A stretch of 64,000 nt of DNA from an uncultured Eubacteriales bacterium (lineage in GTDB: Bacteria > Bacillota > Clostridia > Oscillospirales > Oscillospiraceae), in assembly GCA_900544765.1 (NCBI GenBank), contig UQWI01000001.1, positions 124,001-188,000 of the forward strand. The letters run 5' to 3'. The first letter of the stretch is position 1, and every line of letters starts with the position of its first letter. Shown here piece by piece: positions 6,632 to 14,732 of this stretch. Below the pieces are notes generated by a model, which ran no database searches, was not told where the DNA came from, and saw nothing but the letters and a program-made list of their open reading frames with translations. The position numbers and the translations under genes were made by a program.

Positions 6632-8689
6632 TTATATCTTCATGCAGACGTCCCATGCGCGCCAGATGACGGTGCGCAGGTTGCCTATGGAGACGCAGTC
6701 ACCAACGAGGTGGACATTGCGGCTCGGCTTGGCGACCGGGGTGGGGACAAAGCCGATGGCGTTGACGACGTTGTCGGCCTCAACCTCGGTGACGGTGCCG
6801 TCCTTGCCCTTGATGACCACGGAGCCGTCCTTAATCTCGCTGAGCGTGCTCTCAAGGTAGATGGGCACCTTGTGGAACACCAGCGCCTCGCGCAGATAGC
6901 TGGCGTTCGGCAGCGGGACGGCCGGAGTGGCAATCAGGTCGACGGCGTACTCGACGACCGTCGGGTGCTTGCCCTCAAGGACGAGCTCGAGCGCCGCCTC
7001 GCAGCCGGACTGTCCGCCGCCGAAGATGACGACCTTGTCGCCGGTCTCCTTCTTGTCGCGGAGCAGCTCGGTGAGCGTCATGCACTTGTTGAAGCCGGGT
7101 ATAGGCATCGTGCGCGGCACGGAGCCGGTGGCGACGATAATCTCGTCGAAGCCGCCGAGCGTACCCACGTCGTTTATCTCGGTGTTGAAGCGCACCTCGA
7201 TGCCGGCCTTGGCTATCTCGCGCTTGTACCAGTCGATGAGCTCCTTGTCGTTCTCCTTGAAGGACATGCTGCTGGCGGTGATGAACAGGCCGCCGAGCGT
7301 GTCGGTCTTCTCAAAGATGACGGGCTTATGCCCGCGCTTATTGAGCACAAGGGCGCACTCCATGCCGCCGATGCCGCCGCCGATTATGGCGACCTTCTTC
7401 GGCTTCGTGGTGGGGACGATCTTGTACTTGTTGTGCTGCATGGTCGGCGGCGTCAGGGCGCAGCGGGCCAGGTGCATGGTGTCGTCCATGCTCTGGAGGT
7501 TGCAGGTGCCCTTGTACTTGGCGAAATTGAAGCAGCCGTTGTGGCAGCGGATGCAGGGCTTGATCTCCTCTTCACGACCCTCTTCGAGCTTGCGCAGCCA
7601 TTCGGGGTCGACGAGGTTCTGGCGGGCGATGGCGACCGCGTCCAGCTTGCCGGCGGCGATCTCCTGCGCGGCCACGGCGGGCTCCATCTTACCGGCGCAG
7701 ACGACCGGGATGTCGCAGAAGTTCTTTATGTGCTCGACCTCGGCGAGGTTGCAGTTGTTAGGCATGTACTGTGGCGGATGAGCCCAGTACCAGGCGTCGT
7801 AGGTGCCGTTGTCGCAGTTGAGCATGTCGTAGCCGGCGTCCTGCAGCTTCTTTACGACGACCTCGCTCTCGGCCATGTCGCGGCCGAACTCGACGAACTC
7901 TTCGCCGGGGACGGCGCCCTGGAAGAAGTCCTTCGTCTTCGACACGACGGAGTAGCGCAGGGAGACGGGGAAGTCGCTGCCCGCAGCGTTCTTTATGTTC
8001 TTGACGATGTCGGTGGCATAGCGCAGGCGGTTATCCAGGCTGCCGCCGTACTCGTCGGTGCGGTAGTTAAAGTTCTTGATGGCGAACTGGTCGAGCGTAT
8101 AGCCCTCGTGCACGGCGTGAATTTCGACACCGTCGACGCCGGCCTCGCGGAGCAGACGGGCGGTCTTGCCGAAGGCCTCGGTGCTCTCCTTTATCTCGGC
8201 GACGGTTAGCGGGCGGGACTTGTAGTCCTGTTTCCAGCGGTTGGGCGTGGGAGAGGCGCTCGCACATAGATAATCGGCGTCCATGACGAACTTGCCGACC
8301 TTGCCGAGAGCCGGGTGGTCGAGCATCATGCTCATCAGGTGGTTGACACCCATGGAGCGTCCGCAGCCCGCGGCCAGCTGGATGAACAGCTTTGCACCGG
8401 TCTTGTGGAAGTCGACCATGTATTCCTTGAGCTCGGCAAACATGCGCTTGTTCGTGTAGAGCCAGCGGTTGCCCATGACGTCGCGTACCCACTGCATGCC
8501 GGGGAGTATCAGGCCGACGTCGTCGCGCGCAGTCTCGAGCAGGAAGTAGGCCGCTTCCTTATCGAAGTGGCACGGCTCCATCCAGCCGAACAGCGAGGTG
8601 CCGCCCATCGAGCACATCACAATGCGGTTCTTAATCTCCACATTGCCGATTTTCCAGGGGGTAAATAAGGCGCTGTACTTCTCGTCCAT
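6632..8689 (-). CDS. NADH-dependent flavin oxidoreductase, 2-enoate reductase / BaiCD type
   Basis: A 685-residue, two-part flavo-iron-sulfur enzyme. Residues 1-370 form the old-yellow-enzyme TIM barrel that holds FMN. A cysteine cluster follows (CIRCHNGC, then CNLQ about a dozen residues on) for a 4Fe-4S centre. The last 250 residues form an FAD/NAD(P)H module with KKVAIIGGGIGGMECALVL and KVVIFGGGQSGCEAALEL. Members reduce activated C=C bonds (2-enoates, 2,4-dienoyl-CoA, bile-acid or aromatic enoates) in anaerobes; the substrate is not predictable. Single gene with terminator. It could work with the enoyl-producing dehydratase cluster at 45-54 kb, but that enzyme set has its own acyl-CoA dehydrogenase. 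Confidence 0.9.
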   Translation of the reverse strand: MDEKYSALFTPWKIGNVEIKNRIVMCSMGGTSLFGWMEPCHFDKEAAYFLLETARDDVGLILPGMQWVRDVMGNRWLYTNKRMFAELKEYMVDFHKTGAKLFIQLAAGCGRSMGVNHLMSMMLDHPALGKVGKFVMDADYLCASASPTPNRWKQDYKSRPLTVAEIKESTEAFGKTARLLREAGVDGVEIHAVHEGYTLDQFAIKNFNYRTDEYGGSLDNRLRYATDIVKNIKNAAGSDFPVSLRYSVVSKTKDFFQGAVPGEEFVEFGRDMAESEVVVKKLQDAGYDMLNCDNGTYDAWYWAHPPQYMPNNCNLAEVEHIKNFCDIPVVCAGKMEPAVAAQEIAAGKLDAVAIARQNLVDPEWLRKLEEGREEEIKPCIRCHNGCFNFAKYKGTCNLQSMDDTMHLARCALTPPTMQHNKYKIVPTTKPKKVAIIGGGIGGMECALVLNKRGHKPVIFEKTDTLGGLFITASSMSFKENDKELIDWYKREIAKAGIEVRFNTEINDVGTLGGFDEIIVATGSVPRTMPIPGFNKCMTLTELLRDKKETGDKVVIFGGGQSGCEAALELVLEGKHPTVVEYAVDLIATPAVPLPNASYLREALVFHKVPIYLESTLSEIKDGSVVIKGKDGTVTEVEADNVVNAIGFVPTPVAKPSRNVHLVGDCVSIGNLRTVIWRAWDVCMKI

Positions 8690-8784
8690 TATTCATCCTT
8701 CCTTCTTTGTAGAAAATTACGCGGGCCGCAAGGTGAACGGCCGGCGCCGCCTAACGGGACTAATAAACACCTTCCCGTCATATT

Positions 8785-8812
8785 GTCATAAGCATAACAC
8801 AACTTTGGTCAA
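8785..8812 (-). promoter_or_regulatory. Possible promoter of the enoate reductase gene
   Basis: On the minus strand, TTGACC (8812-8807), a 16-bp spacer and TATGAC (8790-8785), about 95 bp before the start codon. The -10 box is weak. Confidence 0.4.
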
Positions 8813-8887
8813 AAAGCAATCATAAACCGCGATTTGCAATGGAGTTTTTATCAAATATTTCAAAGGTTTTAAGTTTTGGCCAGGACT

Positions 8888-8898
8888 TGGTCAGACCA
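8888..8898. promoter_or_regulatory. TGGTCAGACCA palindrome, candidate GntR/FCD-type site
   Basis: A perfect 11-bp palindrome of the form TGGT-N3-ACCA in the 372-base gap between the enoate reductase and rplU. The form matches operators of FadR/LldR-type GntR regulators and the TGGTATTACCA site at 49506-49516. It lies about 75 bp upstream of the enoate reductase -35 box, so its role is uncertain. Confidence 0.35.
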
Positions 8899-8952
8899 TC
8901 GTCATTTTTTACAAGTCAAGCGCGGAAGCGCGCGCAAATTGCAAAATTTAAG

Positions 8953-8981
8953 TTGACACAACCCCTCGGGCGTGATACAAT
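8953..8981 (+). promoter_or_regulatory. Promoter of rplU-rpmA
   Basis: TTGACA (8953-8958), a 17-bp spacer and TACAAT (8976-8981), a near-consensus promoter giving a leader of about 75 nt. Confidence 0.85.
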
Positions 8982-8987
8982 ACTTGA

Positions 8988-9062
8988 GCCGCATTGGCAG
9001 GGTAATGAAGCGGACAAGTTCCCACCCCAAGAGCGAGTCTCTATAAGAGAGGATGAAAACAA
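8988..9062 (+). promoter_or_regulatory. Probable ribosomal protein L21 leader
   Basis: The 75-nt leader between the promoter and rplU contains AAGCGGACAAGTTCCCACCC and GAGTCTCTATAAGAG segments that resemble the L21 leader element found before rplU in Firmicutes, where excess L21 is thought to repress. The match is from memory of the motif; no covariance search was possible. Confidence 0.45.
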
Positions 9063-9374
9063 ATGAAGCATGCAGTTATCGAGACCGGCGGTAAGCAGTA
9101 CCGCGTGGCTGAGGGCGACGTCATCTACATCGAGAAGCTCGACGCCGAGGCCGGTTCCACCGTCAAGTTTGACCGCGTTCTCGCCGTCATCGACGAGGCG
9201 GGCAGCGTATTCGGCACTCCTGTTGTCGAGGGCGCCGTCGTCACCGGCAACGTCGTCAAGAACGGCCGCGGCAAGAAGGTTCGCGTCTACAAGATGAAGC
9301 CCAAGAAGGGCTATCAGCGTCTGCAGGGCCATCGTCAGCCCTACACGAAGGTCCAGATAGAGACCATCGGCTAA
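9063..9374 (+). CDS. rplU: 50S ribosomal protein L21
   Basis: A 103-residue protein of the normal L21 length with the family start [19 protein letters not shown] and the conserved basic tail [19 protein letters not shown]. It binds 23S rRNA in the large subunit. First gene of the rplU-rpmA operon, with rpmA 36 nt downstream. The ribosomal-processing protease gene (prp) that separates these genes in many Firmicutes is absent here. Confidence 0.98.
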   Translation: MKHAVIETGGKQYRVAEGDVIYIEKLDAEAGSTVKFDRVLAVIDEAGSVFGTPVVEGAVVTGNVVKNGRGKKVRVYKMKPKKGYQRLQGHRQPYTKVQIETIG

Positions 9375-9410
9375 GACGCACACGCGAAATAGATTTTGGA
9401 GGTGTAACAC

Positions 9411-9674
9411 ATGGCTCATAAAAAAGGTATGGGTTCGACCAAGAATGGTCGTGACAGCGAGAGCAAACGTCTCGGCGCCAAGCGTGCCGACGGCCAGTAC
9501 GTCCTCGCGGGCAACATTCTCGTCCGTCAGCGCGGCACCAAGATCCATCCCGGCACCAACGTCGGCAAGGGCAAGGACGACACCCTGTTCTCCCTGGTCA
9601 ACGGCACCGTGAGGTTCGAGCGCTACGGCAAGGACCGCAAGAAGGTCTCTGTTTACGAGGAAATCGCTCAGTAA
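9411..9674 (+). CDS. rpmA: 50S ribosomal protein L27, without cleavable N-extension
   Basis: An 87-residue L27 beginning [21 protein letters not shown]27 sits near the peptidyl-transferase centre, and its N-terminus must be free. In many Firmicutes L27 carries a short N-terminal extension removed by the Prp protease. Here an in-frame TAA lies two codons before the ATG and GGAGG precedes it, so the protein starts directly at AHKKG. The lack of an extension agrees with the missing prp gene. Confidence 0.97.
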   Translation: MAHKKGMGSTKNGRDSESKRLGAKRADGQYVLAGNILVRQRGTKIHPGTNVGKGKDDTLFSLVNGTVRFERYGKDRKKVSVYEEIAQ

Positions 9675-9680
9675 CACATG

Positions 9681-9712
9681 CGCGGACGGGTCCATCCCGT
9701 CCGCGTTTTTGT
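9681..9712 (+). terminator. Terminator of rplU-rpmA
   Basis: CGCGGACGGG (9681-9690) pairs with CCCGTCCGCG (9696-9705), followed by TTTTTGTTT. Confidence 0.95.
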
Positions 9713-9778
9713 TTCTTCCGCGCCGCCGAGCGTGGCGTCAATATACTCAAAACACTTACTATAGCAAAGGAGAAACAC

Positions 9779-11062
9779 ATGGCATCTCCCTTCGTAGACA
9801 AGGTAACTATACAGATACGCGCCGGTAAGGGCGGCGACGGCGCCGTCAGCTTCCACCGTGAAAAGTACGTCGCGGCGGGCGGACCCGACGGAGGCGACGG
9901 CGGACGCGGCGGGGACATCATTTTCCGCGTCGACGGCCACATGAACACGCTGATGGACTTCCGCTACAAGCGCAAATTTGCGGCGGGCAACGGCGCGCCC
10001 GGCGGCGCGAAGCGCTGTACCGGCAAGGACGGCGAGAGCGTCGTGCTGCGCGTGCCGCGCGGCACCGTCATCCGCGACGCGGACACCGGCGCCATCATGC
10101 ACGACATGAGCTCCGGAGAGGACTTCGTCGCCTGCCGCGGCGGACGCGGCGGCTGGGGCAACAAACGCTTTGCCACCGCCACGCGCCAGACGCCGCGCTT
10201 TGCCAAGCCAGGCCTGCCCGGCGAGGAGCACACCGTGCTGCTGGAGCTCAAGCTCCTGGCCGACGTGGGCCTGGTCGGTTTCCCCAATGTGGGCAAGAGC
10301 ACGCTGCTCAGCGTGGTGTCCAACGCTCACCCCAAGATAGCCAACTACCACTTCACCACCCTCTTCCCCAACCTGGGAGTCGTCTATGTCGGAGAGGGGC
10401 AGAGCTTTGTTCTGGCCGACATCCCCGGCATCATAGAGGGCGCCAGCGACGGCGCGGGCCTGGGCCACGACTTCCTCAGGCATATTGACCGCTGCCGCCT
10501 GCTGATTCATGTCGTGGACGTCTCCGGCAGCGAGGGGCGCGACCCCGTGGAGGACTTCGACACCATCTGCGCCGAGCTCGAGCAGTGGGGTCCGGACCTG
10601 GCCTCCCGCCCGCAGCTGGTGGCGGCCAACAAGTGCGATTTGCTCGGCGACGACAGGACGAATCTCGAACGCCTGCGCGCGCATGTCGAGGCCAAGGGCT
10701 GCCGTCTTTTTGAGCTCAGCGCAGCGACTACGCAGGGCTCGCGCGAGCTCATGCTGGCCGCGTCGGCGGAGCTGGACCACCTCCCCCCTGTCGCAGTCTA
10801 CGAGGCCGATTACGTTGCGCCCGAAACCCTGCCCGTCTCGCCGGAGGACATAACCATCAGGCACGACGGCGACACATGGTACTGTGAGGGCGAATGGCTT
10901 GCGCGCCTGGTCGCCGGCATCAACTTCACCGACTACGAGAGCCGCATGTACTTTGACCGCCGTCTCCGCCAGGCCGGGTTCTTTGACCGGCTCGAGAACG
11001 AGGGCATCGCCGACGGCGACACCGTAAGCATCTACGATATCGAGTTCGAATATCAGAGCTGA
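9779..11062 (+). CDS. obgE: Obg/CgtA family GTPase
   Basis: A 427-residue ribosome-assembly GTPase. Residues 1-158 are the glycine-rich Obg fold (GGDGAVSFHREKYVAAGGPD). The G domain carries GFPNVGKST (G1), DIPGIIEGAS (G3) and NKCDL (G4). The last 70 residues form the Gram-positive C-terminal OCT domain (YEADYVAPETLPVS onward). Obg binds the 50S subunit and links ribosome maturation to ppGpp and growth. AAAGGAG precedes the ATG. It follows rplU-rpmA as in most bacteria but is separated from them by a strong terminator, so it needs its own promoter, which I could not define well. Confidence 0.97.
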   Translation: MASPFVDKVTIQIRAGKGGDGAVSFHREKYVAAGGPDGGDGGRGGDIIFRVDGHMNTLMDFRYKRKFAAGNGAPGGAKRCTGKDGESVVLRVPRGTVIRDADTGAIMHDMSSGEDFVACRGGRGGWGNKRFATATRQTPRFAKPGLPGEEHTVLLELKLLADVGLVGFPNVGKSTLLSVVSNAHPKIANYHFTTLFPNLGVVYVGEGQSFVLADIPGIIEGASDGAGLGHDFLRHIDRCRLLIHVVDVSGSEGRDPVEDFDTICAELEQWGPDLASRPQLVAANKCDLLGDDRTNLERLRAHVEAKGCRLFELSAATTQGSRELMLAASAELDHLPPVAVYEADYVAPETLPVSPEDITIRHDGDTWYCEGEWLARLVAGINFTDYESRMYFDRRLRQAGFFDRLENEGIADGDTVSIYDIEFEYQS

Positions 11063-11126
11063 AAAGCTCTGCCGGTGGTATATTCCGTAACAAATTTGTT
11101 GTATAGTGTCTGGACGGAGGTGTAAT

Positions 11127-11405
11127 ATGAAACGACTGCGCATCTTTATTTTTGCACTGTTTGCGCTCTCGCTGCTGATTACATTAGACCTTTGGAGCAA
11201 CTACAGCTATAATCTTGTGCCGCTGGACGGCAGCATTTCCGCCCTGCACAGCGTCACGCACCGCTTGTTTGGAATATTCGGCGACCACAGCTGGTCCGCA
11301 GCACGCTTTTACAACGCGTTCATTGTATCCGCCGCTGCAAGCGCAGCGCTCGGCGTTGCAAACCTTGTGTTGTTATTGCCGCACAGGAAGCAAAAAACAG
11401 TGTAA
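11127..11405 (+). CDS. Small two-helix membrane protein of unknown function
   Basis: A 92-residue protein with two predicted membrane segments (about residues 4-25 and 62-88) and a soluble loop between them. GGAGG is 6 nt before the ATG at 11127; earlier in-frame starts lack a ribosome site. An AACAAATTTGTT palindrome lies just upstream (11089-11100). No family recognised. Single gene, ended by a bidirectional terminator shared with the anti-sigma gene. Confidence 0.7.
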   Translation: MKRLRIFIFALFALSLLITLDLWSNYSYNLVPLDGSISALHSVTHRLFGIFGDHSWSAARFYNAFIVSAAASAALGVANLVLLLPHRKQKTV

Positions 11406-11436
11406 AAAAGAGGAGCCTTTCGGCTCCTCTTTTTCT
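11403..11436. terminator. Bidirectional terminator
   Basis: AGAGGAGCC and GGCTCCTCT pair around TTTC, with A-run before and TTTTTC after, ending both converging genes. Confidence 0.9.
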
Positions 11437-12779
11437 TATCCCGTCTGCAAGGGCAGGGACGTATCCCGCGGCAGGTCTACAACGGTGTCGCCAATCCTGA
11501 TGCCGATGACCTGCTCCGGCATGACTGTCCTGTCGTAGTACAAGTGCGCGCTGAAGACTATACCCTCGGCCGTCTCGATACTGCTGATATTCCTGTAACG
11601 TTCAAAAGTGCGTTTTTCATCTGCTATGACTGGTTCCGCTGAAGCGATTTCATCCGCCGCCTCATAGCTTGGCGCTGTGCCCTCCAGGCTCATGCCGACG
11701 GGCGTGAAGCTCAGTTTTACGTCCTCCACAACTCCGTCGCCAACAGGTATGTCCACGACGTAGTCAAGCTTTACCTGGTCATATGTGAGTTCGATGTCAA
11801 GCTCCCAGTCACCCATCACTCTGTCGTGGTACACCCCACCGAAATACAGCGCGCCGCCTTCGATATCCTCCGGCTCAGCGTCGAAAATCAAAGTGTATAC
11901 CATATAGGCTGGGGAAAATGGGTCGTACTCAAAGTCCTCGTCCACAACTGTAATGCGCGTCTCGACGTCATACCTGTCGCCTTCTGGCGACAAGGCGTAG
12001 ACTTCCATAGAATCGAACACCTTCACATCGCCCTGCTGAGGCTCCAGCAGCTGTACAAACGGTTTGCCGTCCAGCGTCCCAACTGCTCCAAACCTCCACC
12101 CGGGCAGTTCTTCTATTTCCTCTCCCAACTCAATTGGGAGCGTCGAGGAAGGCTCGTCGGCGACCTCGGGCCCGGTGGCAAAGCCGGAGAGCGGCACAGC
12201 CAGCCTCATAGTCTCCACAACCTTGTCCTCGAAGTAATCCCCGTCGACACGGAACATACTAAACTGCAGCGTGTCATAATTCTCTTCCGGGTCGAGCTCG
12301 AAAGCAACTGTGTACACGGCCGTCCCTGTCTCAGCGTCGAAATACACCAGGTCCGTGTGCCTTCTGGCCGTGTCTTTAATTCGTATCTGTGGATGAGTGT
12401 CCTCCGTCACCCGCCCCCGGCCTTCGGTGTCGCGCAGGGAAATATACATAATTGCCGTGTCTTCGTAGCGCTGAGCTGCGATGACGGACAGCTCTATGCC
12501 CTCTTCCGTGACGCTCTGCCCCACCGGCTCTACGACGTTGGTAAACCCGCCGCCGTCCAGCACGTCCAGCAGCCACTCAAAGCCGCCCAGAGCCGCTGCA
12601 CATCCGGTTATCAGCAGCGCGGCGGCAATAACCACCGCCGCCGTCAGGCGCATGGGATGACTCCTCTTGCGCGATGACTGCTTTTCCATTATGCCGGGCA
12701 TCAAATCCGGCATCGGCAGGCTGCTCTCCATGTCGGAGAGCGCTTTTGCAATCATGATGTCGTCATTGTCGAAGTTCAT
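11436..12779 (-). CDS. Membrane anti-sigma factor with DUF4179-like domain
   Basis: A 447-residue protein. About 40 cytoplasmic residues (MNFDNDDIMIAKALSDMESS) precede one membrane segment (LTAAVVIAAALLITGCAAAL, about 45-65) and a long beta-rich external domain. This is the layout of DUF4179 proteins that act as anti-sigma factors for ECF sigma factors in Firmicutes. Its start codon overlaps the stop of the sigma gene by 4 nt, so the two are translationally coupled. It probably holds the sigma factor at the membrane until an envelope signal is sensed; the signal is unknown. Confidence 0.85.
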   Translation of the reverse strand: MNFDNDDIMIAKALSDMESSLPMPDLMPGIMEKQSSRKRSHPMRLTAAVVIAAALLITGCAAALGGFEWLLDVLDGGGFTNVVEPVGQSVTEEGIELSVIAAQRYEDTAIMYISLRDTEGRGRVTEDTHPQIRIKDTARRHTDLVYFDAETGTAVYTVAFELDPEENYDTLQFSMFRVDGDYFEDKVVETMRLAVPLSGFATGPEVADEPSSTLPIELGEEIEELPGWRFGAVGTLDGKPFVQLLEPQQGDVKVFDSMEVYALSPEGDRYDVETRITVVDEDFEYDPFSPAYMVYTLIFDAEPEDIEGGALYFGGVYHDRVMGDWELDIELTYDQVKLDYVVDIPVGDGVVEDVKLSFTPVGMSLEGTAPSYEAADEIASAEPVIADEKRTFERYRNISSIETAEGIVFSAHLYYDRTVMPEQVIGIRIGDTVVDLPRDTSLPLQTG

Positions 12780-13264
12780 GTGCTCTCCTCCCTGTTGTAG
12801 TCGCGCAGATATTCCGCCAGGCGCTTCTTCGCCCGCTCGCAGCGCTTGCGCGCCGTGGCTTCGCTTGTGCGCTGACGCCTGGCTATCTCCCTGTAATCCA
12901 ACTCATCCCTCACCCGCCACAGTACGGCGGCGCGCTCTTCGGGGTTCAGCCGCGAAAGCGCACGGATTACGCGTGGCGAATACCCCGCGTCGTAGTTGTC
13001 GGTAACACCCGGCGCGGCGTCGCCCAGCTCTTCGAGCGAAACGTTTTTCTTCCGGCGCATACGGTCAAGGCATTTGTTGACAGTGACCTTGTACAGCCAG
13101 GCACGCTCAGCGCCGCCAAGCTTTGCGCGGTGCTCGTACGCCGCGACGAAGGCCTCCTGCACAACGTCCTCCGCCTCCTGCCAGTCACACAGCAGCGCGT
13201 AGGCGCGCGCAAACAGCTCACGGCCATATTCGGCCACGGCGCGCTCCAAGTCAAATTCTCCCAC
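12776..13264 (-). CDS. ECF-family RNA polymerase sigma factor
   Basis: About 162 residues with region 2 (LLCDWQEAEDVVQEAFVAAY, WLYKVTVNKCLDRMRRKK) and region 4 (LNPEERAAVLWRVRDELDYR, EIARRQRTSEATARKRCERA). The frame runs upstream to 13345, but the GTG at 13264 is the likely start because GGGGGGAG lies 5 nt before it. It is coupled to the DUF4179 anti-sigma gene by a 4-nt overlap, giving a standard ECF sigma/anti-sigma module. An ECF-like promoter lies just upstream, which suggests autoregulation. Confidence 0.92.
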   Translation of the reverse strand: MGEFDLERAVAEYGRELFARAYALLCDWQEAEDVVQEAFVAAYEHRAKLGGAERAWLYKVTVNKCLDRMRRKKNVSLEELGDAAPGVTDNYDAGYSPRVIRALSRLNPEERAAVLWRVRDELDYREIARRQRTSEATARKRCERAKKRLAEYLRDYNREEST

Positions 13265-13296
13265 TGTGCTCCCCCCTTTGCCTTCCTTAATATTAT

Positions 13297-13323
13297 AACG
13301 TATGGGCGAGGCGTTTTGTGACA
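13297..13323 (-). promoter_or_regulatory. Candidate autoregulated ECF promoter
   Basis: On the minus strand TGTCAC (13323-13318), 17 bp, then CGTT (13300-13297), similar to TGTAAC/CGAC-type ECF promoters of Firmicutes. A TATAAT overlaps the -10 end (13298-13293), so a housekeeping promoter there is also possible. Confidence 0.45.
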
Positions 13324-13447
13324 TATTTTTTGCTTTAAACACCACACGAAGCCGCGCCTTGCTCTTGCATGCGTCTCAAAGGTTTTTACCTGTGCGGGCG
13401 GCAACGATGTGTTCACAAAATAGCCCAAAAAAGTTCAAAATTTCTGA

Positions 13448-13475
13448 TTGCGCGGCGGACAATGACTGGTATCCT
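13448..13475 (+). promoter_or_regulatory. Possible promoter of the VanZ-RDD gene
   Basis: TTGCGC (13448-13453), a 16-bp spacer and TATCCT (13470-13475). Both boxes deviate from consensus. Confidence 0.35.
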
Positions 13476-13504
13476 ATTGGGTACAAGAGGAAAGGTGTGT
13501 GACT

Positions 13505-14635
13505 ATGGACGGATATATAGAGGCGCTGAAGCAGGCGGCGGTTATTTTCCCCGTGCTGGCGGTGTTGTTTACTATACCATACGTCGCCTGGAACTATCAC
13601 AAATACGGCTCCGTGCTCAGCTTGCGTATACTAATCGTATATTCATTCGTGCTCTACCTGCTGTGCGCATACTGCCTGGTTATACTGCCGCTGCCCACCG
13701 GCGAGGCGGCGGCAAACCTGCACGGCCATGACGCACAGCTCGTACCCTTCGCCTTCATCGGCGACATAATAGAACACAGCGATGTCGTGCTGTCGCAGCC
13801 CTCGACATGGCTCAGCCTGTTCAATAACAGCGCACTGCTCACAACGGTGTTCAACCTTTTCCTAACTATGCCCTTCGGCGCCTATCTGCGCTACTACTTC
13901 CGCGTCGGCTGGAAACGCGCGCTGCTGTACTCCTTCCTGCTATCGCTCTTCTTCGAGCTCACGCAGCTCACCGGGCTTTACTTCGTCTATCCCGGCAGCT
14001 ACCGCCTCTTCGACGTGGACGACCTCATCATAAACACGACAGGCAGCATGATTGGTTTCATGCTTGGCGGCATAGCCCTGCGCTTCCTGCCCAGCCGCGA
14101 AGAGCTTGACCGCGACAGCTTCGTGCGCGGCCGCCGCGTGTCGTTTACAAGACGTCTGGTTGCATTCTTATATGATATGGCTGTCTATGCGGTCATAAGC
14201 CTTGTCGCTCATCTTGCGCTGTTCTCGCGCCTCGGCGTAATGAGCTTTTGGGGATACGCCCTCATGTGGCTGGTATATTTCACGCTCTGCCCGATGCTGC
14301 TGCACGGTTCCACCGTCGGCCACCGCCTCACCAGGCTTCGCATAGTCTCCAAAGGAGGAGGCAAGGCGCACTGGTACCAGTATGCGCTCCGCCACGCGCT
14401 GCTGCTGGCCGTGCTCACTCTGCTGCCGTATACGCTCAACTACTGCGTAAACATCCTGGCAAGCTCCGGCATGCTGGGCGAGCTCGCCGCAATCGTCGCC
14501 TACGGAATAGTGGACGGCGGGTATTTGTTCATGCTGCTTTTTGAAGCCGTGCGCATGGCTATGCACAGGCGCCTGTTCTACGAGCGCTGGTCACGCACCG
14601 AGCTCATCAACACTGCCGAGAAGCACGAGGGCTGA
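13505..14635 (+). CDS. VanZ-like and RDD-domain membrane fusion protein
   Basis: A 376-residue polytopic membrane protein with two modules. Residues about 25-195 are VanZ-like, with FFELTQLTGLYFVYPGSYRL and DVDDLIINTTGSMIGFMLGG typical of that family. Residues about 215-355 resemble an RDD domain (RRLVAFLYDMAVYAVISLVA, GSTVGHRLTRLRIVSKGG). VanZ proteins are linked to low-level glycopeptide resistance and envelope function, RDD proteins to transport or osmotic tolerance; the fusion's role is unknown. The ATG at 13505 is preferred to a GTG two codons earlier because AGGAAAGG is better spaced for it. Divergent from the ECF sigma gene. Confidence 0.85.
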   Translation: MDGYIEALKQAAVIFPVLAVLFTIPYVAWNYHKYGSVLSLRILIVYSFVLYLLCAYCLVILPLPTGEAAANLHGHDAQLVPFAFIGDIIEHSDVVLSQPSTWLSLFNNSALLTTVFNLFLTMPFGAYLRYYFRVGWKRALLYSFLLSLFFELTQLTGLYFVYPGSYRLFDVDDLIINTTGSMIGFMLGGIALRFLPSREELDRDSFVRGRRVSFTRRLVAFLYDMAVYAVISLVAHLALFSRLGVMSFWGYALMWLVYFTLCPMLLHGSTVGHRLTRLRIVSKGGGKAHWYQYALRHALLLAVLTLLPYTLNYCVNILASSGMLGELAAIVAYGIVDGGYLFMLLFEAVRMAMHRRLFYERWSRTELINTAEKHEG

Positions 14636-14669
14636 GCTCCGGCGCTCAGGCTCGCCTCCACACCCGCAG

Positions 14670-14698
14670 TTGAATATCCCTGCGTTTTGAGGTATACT
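14670..14698 (+). promoter_or_regulatory. Promoter of the Suv3-like helicase
   Basis: TTGAAT (14670-14675), a 17-bp spacer and TATACT (14693-14698). Confidence 0.75.
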
Positions 14699-14732
14699 AT
14701 CAGGGCGCGCGAAGCGTGGAAAGGAGGAGCGA

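Noticed and set aside
6710..8209. Open frame of about 500 codons on the plus strand
   Set aside because: Antisense shadow of the enoate reductase gene, with biased composition and no family signature.
9668..11200. Open frame of about 510 codons on the minus strand
   Set aside because: Antisense to obgE, which is beyond doubt.
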